DNA from: Adiantum capillus-veneris
Taxonomy: Eukaryota > Streptophyta > Polypodiopsida > Polypodiales > Pteridaceae
Length of the DNA: 64,000 nucleotides
Assembly (NCBI GenBank): GCA_014529385.2
Contig: CM043952.1
Span: 55,404,619 to 55,468,618, forward strand
Reading direction: 5' to 3'
Position 1 is the first letter of the stretch, and each line of letters begins with the position of its first letter. Both the position numbers and the translations under genes were made by a program. The notes below the pieces were generated by a model. That model was not told the DNA's origin, made no database searches, and saw only the letters and a program-made list of their open reading frames with translations. Below, one piece after another: positions 26,601-35,453 of the stretch.

Positions 26601-26899
26601 AATTGCACGCATATCCTCTGGCTCTGAAGACTGACACGTTGGGTCTCCTCAAATGGTTGACACTTGTGTGCACATGGCGGGTCTGCTGTCTCAAAGAACA
26701 CCTCGGTCAGTCTGTCACCCACCTAGGTCCACTTAAATACTTTTTGATGGTGGAAAGCAAACTCATGGTGCCGCTTCTCTATATTGGCCAGCTCCTAGTG
26801 AGCCTGGTGCAACTTCTCCTCCAGCCAAGGAGTGTCAAGGTGCTGCTCCTGCATCCTCTTCAAGGAAACAATGTCCCGTTGGAGACGCTTCTCCTCCTC

Positions 26900-27744
26900 C
26901 CTTGCCGTAAAACAAGGTGAGCCATAGACTCCTGGAGGAAGAAGAAACTAAGCTCAGCAAGTCTAGAGGCCACTCTGTCAGAAGAGGAGTCTTGCATGTC
27001 CAAGCCCTTTGTCCAAACAGCCACCACAGGCTCTTTGAGCTTTGAGTCCAACAAGATCCTCTCAGGGATGTATAGCATCATGCTCCTCATCCTCTATCTT
27101 TCTATCAAAATGAGGATCATTGGTGCATGGTCCAAAAAGGATGTCCTAGAGAGAATGCAAACAGATGCACCCATGTCATAGATGTGGTCAGTCGCATAGA
27201 AGTGGTTTATCTGAGATAGATTCACTGCTTCTACTCTGTGGTTTGAGCCTGAATACTGCCTCACAAAGCCTGAATGTTGCCAAAAACATCCAAAACTCTC
27301 AAGGTCATACATAGAATCTCCAAAGCTTCCAACTCATCCTCGTGCACAGTAGCATGGATACCTCCAATCCTGTCAGAGGGGTCCTCCAACATGTTGAAGT
27401 CACCCCCAATGCACCATTGTTTTGCTTGCGAACAGAGACTCTACAATAAGAGACCAAAACTTTGCATGTGCACTTGCCACATTGGGCTCATAGATGTTCA
27501 GGAAGCCCATGAGGCAGCCGTGAACCTGCATAGTAATCCACTGAGCCCTAAGCACAATAATACTAAGCCATGATTGCTCTCGCATTAGACCATGATTGCT
27601 CTCACAAAGATGATGCTCCTGCAACATAAGAAGATCAATCTCTAAACCCACAAGACATCACTAAAGCTCTTGACGCAATTGACCCTGTTGGCGCTGAAAC
27701 TGGGGTCCACCTAATCCCTGGATGTTCCATGAGACAATTCTCAT
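26900..27744 (-). pseudogene. LINE A endonuclease (EEP/APE-like) domain
   Basis: It starts with MRIVSWNIQGLGGPQ (27744) and continues with LEIDLLMLQEHHL (near 27610-27650), a GDFNML-type motif (near 27390), and QINHFYATDHIYDMGASVC...DHAPMIL (near 27110-27215). These are the sequential blocks of the exonuclease-endonuclease-phosphatase fold that nicks target DNA for L1-type elements. Frame changes between the blocks inactivate it. Confidence 0.85.
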
Positions 27745-27819
27745 GGGGTACGAGAAAGAACCACTCCTGCAACAATAACTAAACGCGTTATCTTCGAGAC
27801 TGGCATGGATGGGGAGTAA

Positions 27820-28400
27820 TAACATACAAAATAATAAAATCCTTTAAAGCTCTTAAATGAAAGGACTCTTGTACAAACTAAAATACCAAAGAAAATTTCA
27901 ATTTCTTAATCCTTCGTATCAAATGTATTCCTAACTTCCTCAACACAATATAACAAGTCAACAGAGCAATCAATCACTTTGATGGTGACTTTCTGCATCT
28001 TTTTGCAACCTCTCCTTAAAAACCTAACCTTCTCCCTTGATTAACACAAAATCTAATTTTGGAGAAGCTAAAGCTAATTTCATAAATGATCCCAAACCCT
28101 CAATTGACTAGCACACATGAGTGTTACCATTCACCTAGTAAGATTTTCCAAGTGAGCTAAAAAATCAAGGGAAACTTTCACTTGACACACAGAACAAGCA
28201 TTGTACAACTGCCATCCAGGCCACCACTATAGTAGTGAAAGTATCGACCAAATTACTTATGTGCACAAATTCCACCTCAACAGCATGATGGAATGGCCTC
28301 AACGACATGCAACAATTCAAACTTACGTCCACATCATGGGTAATGTCCTCTAATTTCACATTATTCAGCGCTCAATCATATGCTTAGATAGAAAGGGATG
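27820..28400. repeat. Dispersed repeat blocks RA and RB, copy 1
   Basis: The block starting ACATACAAAATAATAAAATC (27820) and running through CTTTAAAGCTCTTAAATGAAA recurs at 37545 and 41395. The part from about 28150 (GCTAAAAAATCAAGG, then ACAAGCATTGTACAACTGCC and GATGGAATGGCCTCAACGAC) recurs at 39050 and 39825. No frame is conserved between copies, so this looks like non-coding repeat DNA rather than a gene. It sits directly 5' (in the LINE sense) of LINE A and 3' of the foldback copy at 28427. Confidence 0.85.
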
Positions 28401-28426
28401 CAATTGGTAAATGTAAGCTTCACTAT

Positions 28427-28682
28427 CACAAGAAGTTTTGGACAAATTCTCACAATACTTCCCACATTGTGACTTACCTCAACATCAGGAGCTTCTGCAC
28501 CACATACCTAGCTAGGTACGATTGGGGGCAAGGGACCGTCGGCCCGGTGGGGGGGGCGGTGGTCCCCTGGCCCCAATCGTACCTAGCTAGGTATGCGGTG
28601 CCTCTCGAACAGAAGCTCACGATGTTATGCATTGTATGAAAAACATGGAAAAAATCCTACATGAGAAAAATTCTAAATCTTC
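28427..28682 (+). mobile_element. Foldback element, single copy FB1 (256 bp)
   Basis: It starts CACAAGAAGTTTTGG and ends TTCTAAATCTTC. The middle contains two copies of the 14-bp palindrome TACCTAGCTAGGTA (28505 and 28580) flanking a GC-rich self-complementary core, and outside them the inverted pair ATGAGCTTCTG-type/CAGAAGCTCA. This orientation is opposite to the tandem array copies at 30703-32977. It lies between the dispersed repeat and the gene-derived pseudogene. Confidence 0.85.
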
Positions 28683-28742
28683 CTCCTCCATGCAAGCACG
28701 CCAAAGCTGCCTCGCCATACTTCTCGAAGGAGACTTCTAGAG

Positions 28743-29370
28743 TCACATGAAAAGCTAGATCAAGTTTTCTTGTGCGTCCGCAGCAAGGAGTGTTCCCTCA
28801 AGGAGGCCTTTCAAGGGTTGACCAACCAAAGGAAGGACAGCTTTGAGGAGAGCAACCACGAGGTCAAGCGCGGCATGAAAGGCATCATCAAATACAACAA
28901 CAAGCACCTTGAGAACTGCATTCAACCCATCCCGAAACTTGCATAGTAGACCATAGACATTGCCATATTATTTCATTTCATTGATCTTGTCAACCACTAT
29001 ATACGAGAGAACCGTTGCAATGGCCACCTTACTTCACAAGAAGTTTTGGACAAATTCTCACAATAATTCCCACATTGTGACTTACCTCAACATCATGAGC
29101 TTGTGTGAGGGAGGCACCGCATACCTAGCTAGGTATGCGGTGCCTCTCGAACAGAAGCTCATGATGTTATTCATTGTATGAAAAACAATGGAAAAGACTC
29201 CGTTTTCTTACATGATAAAATTTCTAAATTACCTTGTGCTTGAGTAAGCAATTTTCCTACTTTGATTTTCCAAGATGGGGAGAGTCCTCCGTGCTTACAC
29301 TCATAGTTTTAGTCTTGATTGTGGGGTGTTTCATGAATGTGTTAATGATGTGAAAACCTGTGGGGAATAT
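28743..29370 (-). pseudogene. Decayed partial copy of the 33254-34745 gene
   Basis: The minus-strand text at 29015-28743 matches the last exon of the gene at 33567-33254 codon by codon (for example GLLCKFRDGLNAVLK against DLLCKLRDALNEILN, and LVVALLKAVLPLVGQPLKGLLE against LVIALLQDLIPLVDEPLKTLLE). It has an in-frame stop after the residues corresponding to ISELK. Similarity resumes at 29264-29370, matching the exon start and adjacent intron of the gene (33550-33670). Between them sits foldback copy FB2, inserted in the coding exon. The copy has no recognisable first or second exon nearby, so it is a partial segmental duplicate that has lost function. Confidence 0.85.
29035..29230 (+). mobile_element. 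Foldback element FB2 without GC core (196 bp), inserted in the pseudogene
   Basis: It starts CACAAGAAGTTTTGG and ends TTTCTAAATT. It has only one TACCTAGCTAGGTA, so its centre is a perfect 36-bp palindrome (29113-29148). It interrupts the exon shared with the 33254-34745 gene. ACCTT flanks both sides, a possible part of a target duplication. Confidence 0.85.
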
Positions 29371-30700
29371 CCCGAGCTTGAATATTCATTTTCATTGATG
29401 CGAAAACCATCTATAACCCTTTTAACATCTGAAGTATCAATGCTTGTCCTTTTCACCTCTTTTCCAAGCTCAAAAATGGTTTCTTTGGAGGATAAAATTT
29501 CTTTAAAGTATAAGATTTTGTTCTTCAAAAAGGTTTGCTCTTTGCATAAATAAATTTGACAAAAGTTATAGTCGTCGCTTCATTATCAGGAGATTTATCA
29601 CTCCTTGTCAAATTCCTCATCAAGTTATTGCAATAACCTAAGAACTCTTGATACAACAAAAAGTAATAGCGATGTGAGATTATTAACTAAAGCAGTAGAC
29701 AATATAGCACGGGGATCCATAGGATGAAGTGACCAATCACACCAAAGATTAAGATGATTATGATTACCATGTCTCAGGTGATCCATCAGTAGCTTAGTCA
29801 GTGTGGGAGATCAATTTGTTTTTTGAATGGACTCATAAATTGTATCCACATCTACATGGAGATGCTATTTAATAAAACACACCGATTGGGTGTCATCAAT
29901 TGTGATGGTACCAAAGAAAAATCAAAAATTTAGAGTGTGTGTGAATCTCAAAAAAATTATCCTTGGAGAGTAAAGAAGAGTGACTAGTAGATTGTGTTTT
30001 GTCCATAATATAACCTTGAATACTCTAGTAAAACGGTTGATCCCCGCGAAAGGTTTCCATAGATTTGGATTCATGTTGATGCACAATATTTTAAGTGAAA
30101 TGAGTTTGAACTTTCTCTCTCCTGTTTTAAAGTAACACATCTACTCAAATCTGGTAGAATCCTTTAAAGCACAAACTTTCTGCCAAATCTAAATCTTGTT
30201 TCAACACAACACCTTTACTTGAATGTATCGATAGGTTTTCTATGTGGCTAAACATTAATTTTACGCTAAAAGAATTGCACTAAAGTTTTGCAGATGTGGA
30301 AACTCTTACAAGGCCCAAACAAGACCCCCAAATTTTCATAATGTTCTTGATACCCTCTTGAACAAAACTGTCCTTAACAACGGCCATATTATATCAAAAC
30401 ACAGCCACATACTTCATGTGTGGCAATTGACGAGCTTAGGGTAGAGACATAGACATATAAATTTACACATGTGGAAAGAGCAAACATGATGTGTTAGTTT
30501 TGTAAAGATGAGATGGAGAATTAGGAGTATTTTGTACGAAGATGTAGTGTATAGAAGAGTATCTTTGGCATATAAGAGGTGTTGTTAACATGTCAATCTA
30601 CCTTCTAGAGACTCATTTTAGTCTGGTCATTTTCTGATAGAGATACACACACACACAAACATGACAATCTTGGAGCTTGTATCACTCGTTTTAGAAGGTA
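29371..30700. other. No supported gene; possible retroelement gag scrap
   Basis: A Lys/Glu-rich minus frame near 29330-29700 (KILYFKEILSSKETIFELGKE) looks like coiled-coil text of a decayed plant retroelement gag, but no motif confirms it. From 29700 to 30700 nothing recognisable is seen apart from a short (AC)n-like run near 30645. Confidence 0.35.
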
Positions 30701-30702
30701 TG

Positions 30703-32977
30703 AGATATCAAGATTTAGAAATTTTCTCATGTAGGAAAACGGAGTCTTTCTCATTGTTTTTCATACAATGCATAACATCATGAGCTTCTGCCCAAGAGGC
30801 ACCGCATACCTAGCTAGGTACGATTGGCGGTAAGGGCCGCCGGCCCCCCCACCGGGCCGGCAATCCCCTACCCCCCATCGTACCTAGCTAGGTATGCGGC
30901 GCCTCCCTCACAGAAGCTCATGATGTTGAGGTAAGTCACAATGTGGGAAATATTGTCAGAATTTGTCCAAAACTTCTTGTGATAATTGTATCTCACACAG
31001 TTTCCTTAAAGGATTATATGCCCACTGTCAGCTACCATACAAAGAGGGGTCGCGCTAGAAGAAACCAAGGAGATTCCAGCCAAGAGATCACAATGTGCTC
31101 AAAGTTACAAATCTACAAGACCACATCGTAGAGAGATTTATAAAGATCCACTCTTGCCACAGAGAGATGGGACTATAGGCTCGTGGATTATTATTCAAGT
31201 GATTCTTACCCCTATAAAAACACAAGAAGATTTAGCAATTTTCTCATGTAGGAAACGAAGTCTTTCTCATTGTTTTTCATACAATGCATAACATCATGAG
31301 CTTCTGCTCGAGAGGCACCGCATACCTAGCTAGGTACAATTGGGGGTAGGGGACCGCCGGTCCCCCACACCGGGCCGGCAGTCCCCTACCCCCAATCGTA
31401 CCTAGCTAGGTATGCGGCGCCTCCCTCACAGAAGCTCATGATGTTGAGGTAAGTCACAATGTGGGAAATATTGTGAGAATTTGTCCAAAACTTCTTGTGA
31501 TAGTTGTATCTCACACAGTTTCCTTAAAGGATTATACGCCCACTATCAGCTACCATACAAAGAGGGGTCGCGCTAGAAGAAACCAAGAAGATTCCAGCCA
31601 AGAGATCACAATGTGCTAAAAGTTACAAATCTACAAGACCACATCGTAGAGAGATTTATAAAGATCCACTCTTGCCATAGAGAGATGGTACTATAGGCTC
31701 GTGGATTATTATTCAGGTGATTCTTACCCCTATAAAAACACAAGAAGATTTAGCAATTTTCTCATGTAGTAAACGGAGTCTTTCTCATTGTTTTTCATAC
31801 AATGCATAAGATCATGAGCTTTTGCTCAAGAGGCACTGCATACCTAGCTAGGTACGATTGGGGGTAGGGGACCGCCGGTCCCCCCCACCGGGCCTGCAGT
31901 CCCCTAACCCCAATCGTACCTAGCTAGGTGTGCGGCGCCTCCCTCACAGAAGCTCATGATGTTGAGGTAACTCACAATGTGGGAAATATTGTGAGAATTT
32001 GTCCAAAACTTCTTGTGATAGTTGTATCTCACACAGTTTCCTTAAAGGATTATACACCCACTATCAGCTACCATACAAAGAGGGGTCGCGCTAGAAGAAA
32101 CCAAGGAGATTCCAGCCAAGAGATCACAATGTGCTCAAAGTTACAAATCTACAAGACCACATCGTAGAGAGATTTATAAAGATCCACTCTTGCCACAGAG
32201 AGATGGGACTATAGGCTCGTGGATTATTATTCAAGTGATTCTTACCCCTATAAAAACACAAGAAGATTTAGCAATTTTCTCATGTAGGAAACAGAGTCTT
32301 TCTCATTGTTTTTCATACAATGCATAACATCATGAGCTTCTGCTCGAGAGGCACCGCATACCTAGCTAGGTACGATTCGGGGTAGGGGACCACCGGTCCC
32401 CCCCACCGGGCCGGCAGTCCCCTACCCCCAATCGTACCTAGCTAGGTACGCGGCGCCTCCCTCACTGAAGCTCATGATGTTGAGGTAAGTCACAATGTGG
32501 GAAATATTGTCAGAATTTGTCCAAAACTTCTTGTGATAGTTGTATCTCACACAGTTTCCTTAAAGGATTATACGCCCACTATCAGCTACCATACAAAGAG
32601 GGGTCACGCTAGAGGAAACCAAGGAGATCCCAGCCAAGAGATCACAATGTGCTGAAAGTTACAAATCTACAAGACCACATCGTAGAGAGATTTATAAAGA
32701 TCCACTCTTGCCACAGAGAGATGGGACTATAGACTCGTGGATTATTATTCAGGTGATTCTTACCCCTATAAAAACACAAGAAGATTTAGCAATTTTCTCA
32801 TGTAGGAAACGGAGTCTTTCTCATTGTTTTTCATACAATGCATAACATCATGAGCTTCTGCTCGAGAGGCACCGTATACCTAGCTAGGTATGCGGCGCCT
32901 CCCTCACAGAAGCTCATGATGTTGAGGTAAGTCACAATGTGGAAAATATTTATAGAATTTGTCCAAAACTTCTTGTG
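30703..32977. repeat. Tandem array of 518-bp units, each holding a foldback element
   Basis: Five foldback copies lie about 518 bp apart: ends CTTCTTGTG at 30981, 31499, 32017 and 32535, and starts CACAAGAAG at 31221, 31739, 32257 and 32775. Each unit is a 279-bp foldback element plus a spacer of about 239 bp (ATAGTTGTATCTCACACAG to CCCCTATAAAAA), nearly identical between units. The last foldback copy is 203 bp, lacking exactly 76 bp of the GC-rich core. The frames that recur in the spacers at 30943 and 31928 are by-products of the repeats. The single copies at 28427, 29035 and 33901 are in the opposite orientation and without this spacer. Confidence 0.92.
31221..31499 (-). mobile_element. 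Representative array copy of the foldback element (279 bp)
   Basis: Ends CACAAGAAGATTTAG and CCAAAACTTCTTGTG form an outer inverted repeat of about 13 bases. Inside, inverted arms (ATGAGCTTCTG / CAGAAGCTCAT), two TACCTAGCTAGGTA palindromes at 31323 and 31399, and a core of the type GGGGACCGCCGG / CCGGCAGTCCCC build a hairpin of roughly 150 bases. It codes for nothing. The outermost 70 or so bases on each side are not complementary to each other, unlike a simple MITE. Confidence 0.88.
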
Positions 32978-33253
32978 AAACATTCTATCAAAAATATAAC
33001 AAAGGTAAGGCTTTTCTTATCTTAATTATCAAAGAGGGTTACTAGATATATAGATGTATTGAGATCACAAAAACAATGGGCAGAGTAACTTTGTAGTCTA
33101 GAATAAAGACATCAAAATAAAACTTATTTATTACTTCAAGGGTGTACACTTATTGTTTGCAACTCGTGATATAGTGTGGCTTACATATAAGCATCTATAT
33201 AGTAAAATTCAAATCAACTCTTTTTCTGGCCTGTTGTTGCTTTGGCTGAAAAG

Positions 33254-34745
33254 CTAGAGCAAGTCTCTTAGGTCCTCTGCAGCAGAAAGTAATGCCTCAA
33301 GGAGGGTTTTCAAGGGTTCATCAACCAAAGGAATGAGATCTTGGAGGAGAGCAATCACGAGGTCGAGCAAGGCACGAAAAGCATTAGTAAATATATCATC
33401 AATCGTGTTGAGAATTTCATTCAAGGCATCACGGAGCTTGCATAGTAGATCATAGACATCGCCAGATTTGAGCTCACTGATCTTGTCGATCACATACGAC
33501 AAAACGGCTGCAATGGCCGCCTCGAGTACCCATTTTGCTAATGTGGTTGCCCAAGATGGGGAGAGTCCTGCATGCTTACACTCAAAGTTTTAGTCCTGCA
33601 TGCTTACACTCAAAGCTTGTGGGGTGTTTCTTGAACGTGTTAATGATGTGACAACCCGTGGGGAATATGAGGAGCTTATCTCCTATATTAGTGCTTAGGA
33701 GGATGATCTTTTCACTAGGTAGACACCACATACTTGCTAGTGGGTGGGTTGGAAGGCAAGGTACAAGAGACCCACCCCACGGTCTAGTGTGGGCAGGCGA
33801 GTAACAACTTGCCTTCCAACCACTTGGTAGATAAGTATACCCATGTGGTTTGAGGAAAATTTCTTCCAATAGTGCTAACAACACAAACTTCAACATCTTG
33901 CACAAGAAGTTTTGGATAAATTCTCACAATAATTCCCACATTGTGACTTACCTCAACATCATGAGCTTCTCTGAGGGAGGCACCATATACCTAGCTAGGT
34001 ACGATCGGGGGCAGGGGACCGCCGGCCCGGTGGGGGGGGGACCGCCCGGGGGGCCGGCGGTCCTCTGCCCCTGATCCTACATAGCTAGGTATGCGGTGCC
34101 TCTCGAGCAGAAGCTCATGATGTTATGCATTGTATGAAAAACACTGAGAAAGACTCTGTTTTCCTACATGAGAAAATTTCTAAATCTTCTTGCAATTGGT
34201 GGAGATTTAGTACAGAGGAGCATTGCTCTTGGAATCTTATGATGGACCACGATGATAGACATTGAAACTCAACTTTTTCAATACTAGTAAAGCCTTACCC
34301 GTCGATGATGACTGCGGGGTGTAAAGCCCCGAGGCTTTGGTCTCCATGGAGGTGAAGATGTTCTCCCATGCAGCCTTTATCGCCTCTAGTGCTCCAAGGG
34401 AGGTTTTATCATCGGGGCGAGTGAGTGATTTGTAAGGAGCAGCCTTAGCCTGCAACAATGAGGTCATGACGATGATGATGAAGGCAGCTGAGTAAGAAGA
34501 GGAAGAGAGAGAGACAGAACTCTCTTACAATCATCTTTTTGCGTGGGTTTGTAGAAAGTGTGTGTGAGTGTACTTACGTCGAAGTTCGCGGCAGTCTCCA
34601 ACCTGGCTCCTTGCAAGAGAGCCCTCAATGCGTCGGCGTCCATGAAGGGGTGTGTCGACACGGTTTTCTTGAGCTGCAGGAGAAGGGCCATCTGCTGCTG
34701 AGAGAACTCCTCCACGACAGCATTAGGGGCGGTGCTGGAGGCCAT
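33254..34745 (-). CDS. Uncharacterised three-exon gene, about 210 residues
   Basis: Exon 1 is 34745-34578 (start MASSTAPNAVVEEFSQQQM; donor GTAAGTA), exon 2 is 34449-34299 (acceptor TTGTTGCAG; donor GTAAGG), and exon 3 is 33567-33254 (acceptor GCATGCAG), ending in a stop. The splice phases (0 and 1) join exactly and give 633 bp, 211 codons with stop, no internal stop. Residues from about 110 on form leucine/isoleucine-rich amphipathic helices with acidic residues (LLDLVIALLQDLIPLVDEPL). No signal peptide, membrane segment or catalytic motif is evident and no family was recognised. A TATA-like box lies at 34858-34866 and an AATAAA-type signal near 33126. Intron 2 (731 bp) holds two foldback elements. 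The decayed relative at 28743-29370 shows a small family. An upstream coding exon beyond 34762 cannot be excluded, because an acceptor-like CAG precedes 34762. Confidence 0.7.
33568..33620 (-). other. Tandem duplication of the intron-2 acceptor site
   Basis: A segment of about 29 bases ending GTGTAAGCATGCAGGACT occurs twice in a row at the exon 3 boundary. The distal copy would open into GACTAAAACTTTGA and meet a stop; only the proximal copy keeps the frame open. The paralogue at 29270-29310 has a single, diverged copy, so the duplication is recent. Confidence 0.7.
33705..33850. mobile_element. Second type of foldback element in intron 2
   Basis: ACCACATACTTGCTAG...GGTTGGAAGGCAAGGT on the left is mirrored by ACTTGCCTTCCAACCACTTGG...GTATACCCATGTGGT on the right, enclosing about 40 bases. 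It is unrelated in sequence to the CACAAGAAG family. No target duplication was identified. Confidence 0.75.
33901..34191 (+). mobile_element. Foldback element FB3 with expanded GC core, in intron 2
   Basis: It starts CACAAGAAGTTTTGG and ends CTAAATCTTCTTG. The left palindrome is TACCTAGCTAGGTA (33989); the right one is altered (TACATAGCTAGGTA). The core is extremely GC-rich, with a run of nine G near 34030. It has the same orientation as FB1 and FB2. It lies inside the intron between exons 2 and 3 of the uncharacterised gene. Confidence 0.87.
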
Positions 34746-34857
34746 ATTGCTGACGAGGTTCTGCAAATGATGAAATAGGAGAGTAAGATACTATAAGCTG
34801 TAGCGTAAGCAAAAGCTTGTAATGCAGATAATCGACACCCCAGGCTTTCGCGGCCGC

Positions 34858-34866
34858 GATATATAG
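34858..34866 (-). promoter_or_regulatory. TATA-like box upstream of the uncharacterised gene
   Basis: The minus strand reads ACCTATATATCGC. It lies about 115 bases before the proposed ATG at 34745, allowing a leader of some 85 bases. It is a sequence match only. Confidence 0.4.
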
Positions 34867-34985
34867 GTTTGCAGGGCAACACGAGAGTAATGCCGTGACG
34901 AGCGGGCACGTTCAGCAGAGTGTCAAAGTCCCCCCCTCCGGAGGCGAGGAGAGGAACCACGCCCTTCATTTTCTTCCCTATGCCA

Positions 34986-34988
<3 letters not shown>

Positions 34989-35034
<46 letters not shown>

Positions 35035-35245
35035 GCGGCGCACCTTGGCAAGGTGAGGCACACTTTCTCATGCGGTAAGTTCGCCGGACACATTTTTTTA
35101 AAAAAATTACTTTTGAAAAAACGAATATTTGTTCTCATCAACACACAAGAGAAAGCGTTGGAGATGTGTTGAGCTGCAGGTGCCATGCTAAGCCAGGGAA
35201 AAGAGTAGCAAGGTTGCGCAGACTTGGGGGGGGGGAGGGGGGGCG
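34989..35245. repeat. (CT)22 tract and guanine-rich stretch
   Basis: A (CT)n run lies at 34989-35032. At 35226-35250 there is GGGGGGGGGGAGGGGGGGCGGGGGG, interrupted by single bases, which could form a G-quadruplex. Between them (35040-35225) no gene is supported. Confidence 0.9.
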
Positions 35246-35313
35246 GGGGGATTTTTTTAATGTTTAGGACTGCGGGTCTCTGTAGTTTGATGTGATGGCT
35301 GTAGTGGTTAGAA

Positions 35314-35453
35314 TGTGTGACTGTGGGACTGCTTAGCCTCGATCCTCCGCCCAACCTCCTTTTATAGGCCATTCCCATAGGATCCCGTCTCTTTTAACAG
35401 CTGACCCTTGGTCCCGCCGGTCCTTGACCTGTAAGGTGGCCCTTTGCCTGACA
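35314..35453 (-). repeat. 3' LTR of element Y
   Basis: In the element's sense it begins TGTCAGGCAAAGGGCCACC, contains the TATA box CCTATAAAAGGAGG and ends AGTCACACA. It differs from the 5' LTR at several places, so insertion is not very recent. Confidence 0.88.

Larger units (their letters stand above)
24100..27744 (-). mobile_element. LINE A (non-LTR retrotransposon), degenerate
   Basis: Minus-strand order: endonuclease starting MRIVSWNIQGLGGPQ at 27744, reverse transcriptase at about 26600-25250, and a C-terminal region reaching about 24180. This is the layout of plant L1-type ORF2. Element X ends at 24092 next to its 3' side, so X may have inserted into the LINE tail. Multiple stops and frameshifts are present. 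No ORF1 was recognised upstream; the sequence above 27820 is a separate dispersed repeat. Confidence 0.88.

Noticed and set aside
26603-26920. Plus-strand 105-codon frame in LINE A
   Set aside because: It is the antisense shadow of the LINE coding region and has no motif of its own.
30943-32167. Two similar 62-79-codon frames in the tandem array
   Set aside because: They recur only because the 518-bp unit is repeated; the frame is not open in every unit, and the reading starts inside the foldback element.
30703-32977. CRISPR-like array
   Set aside because: The unit is 518 bp, spacers are identical rather than unique, and the context is a plant nuclear genome.
34625-35071. Coding first exon with ATG near 34967 for the novel gene
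   Set aside because: Its frame does not join exon 1 at the 34762 acceptor in a compatible phase with a good donor; a start at 34745 with a nearby TATA-like box is simpler. It cannot be fully excluded.
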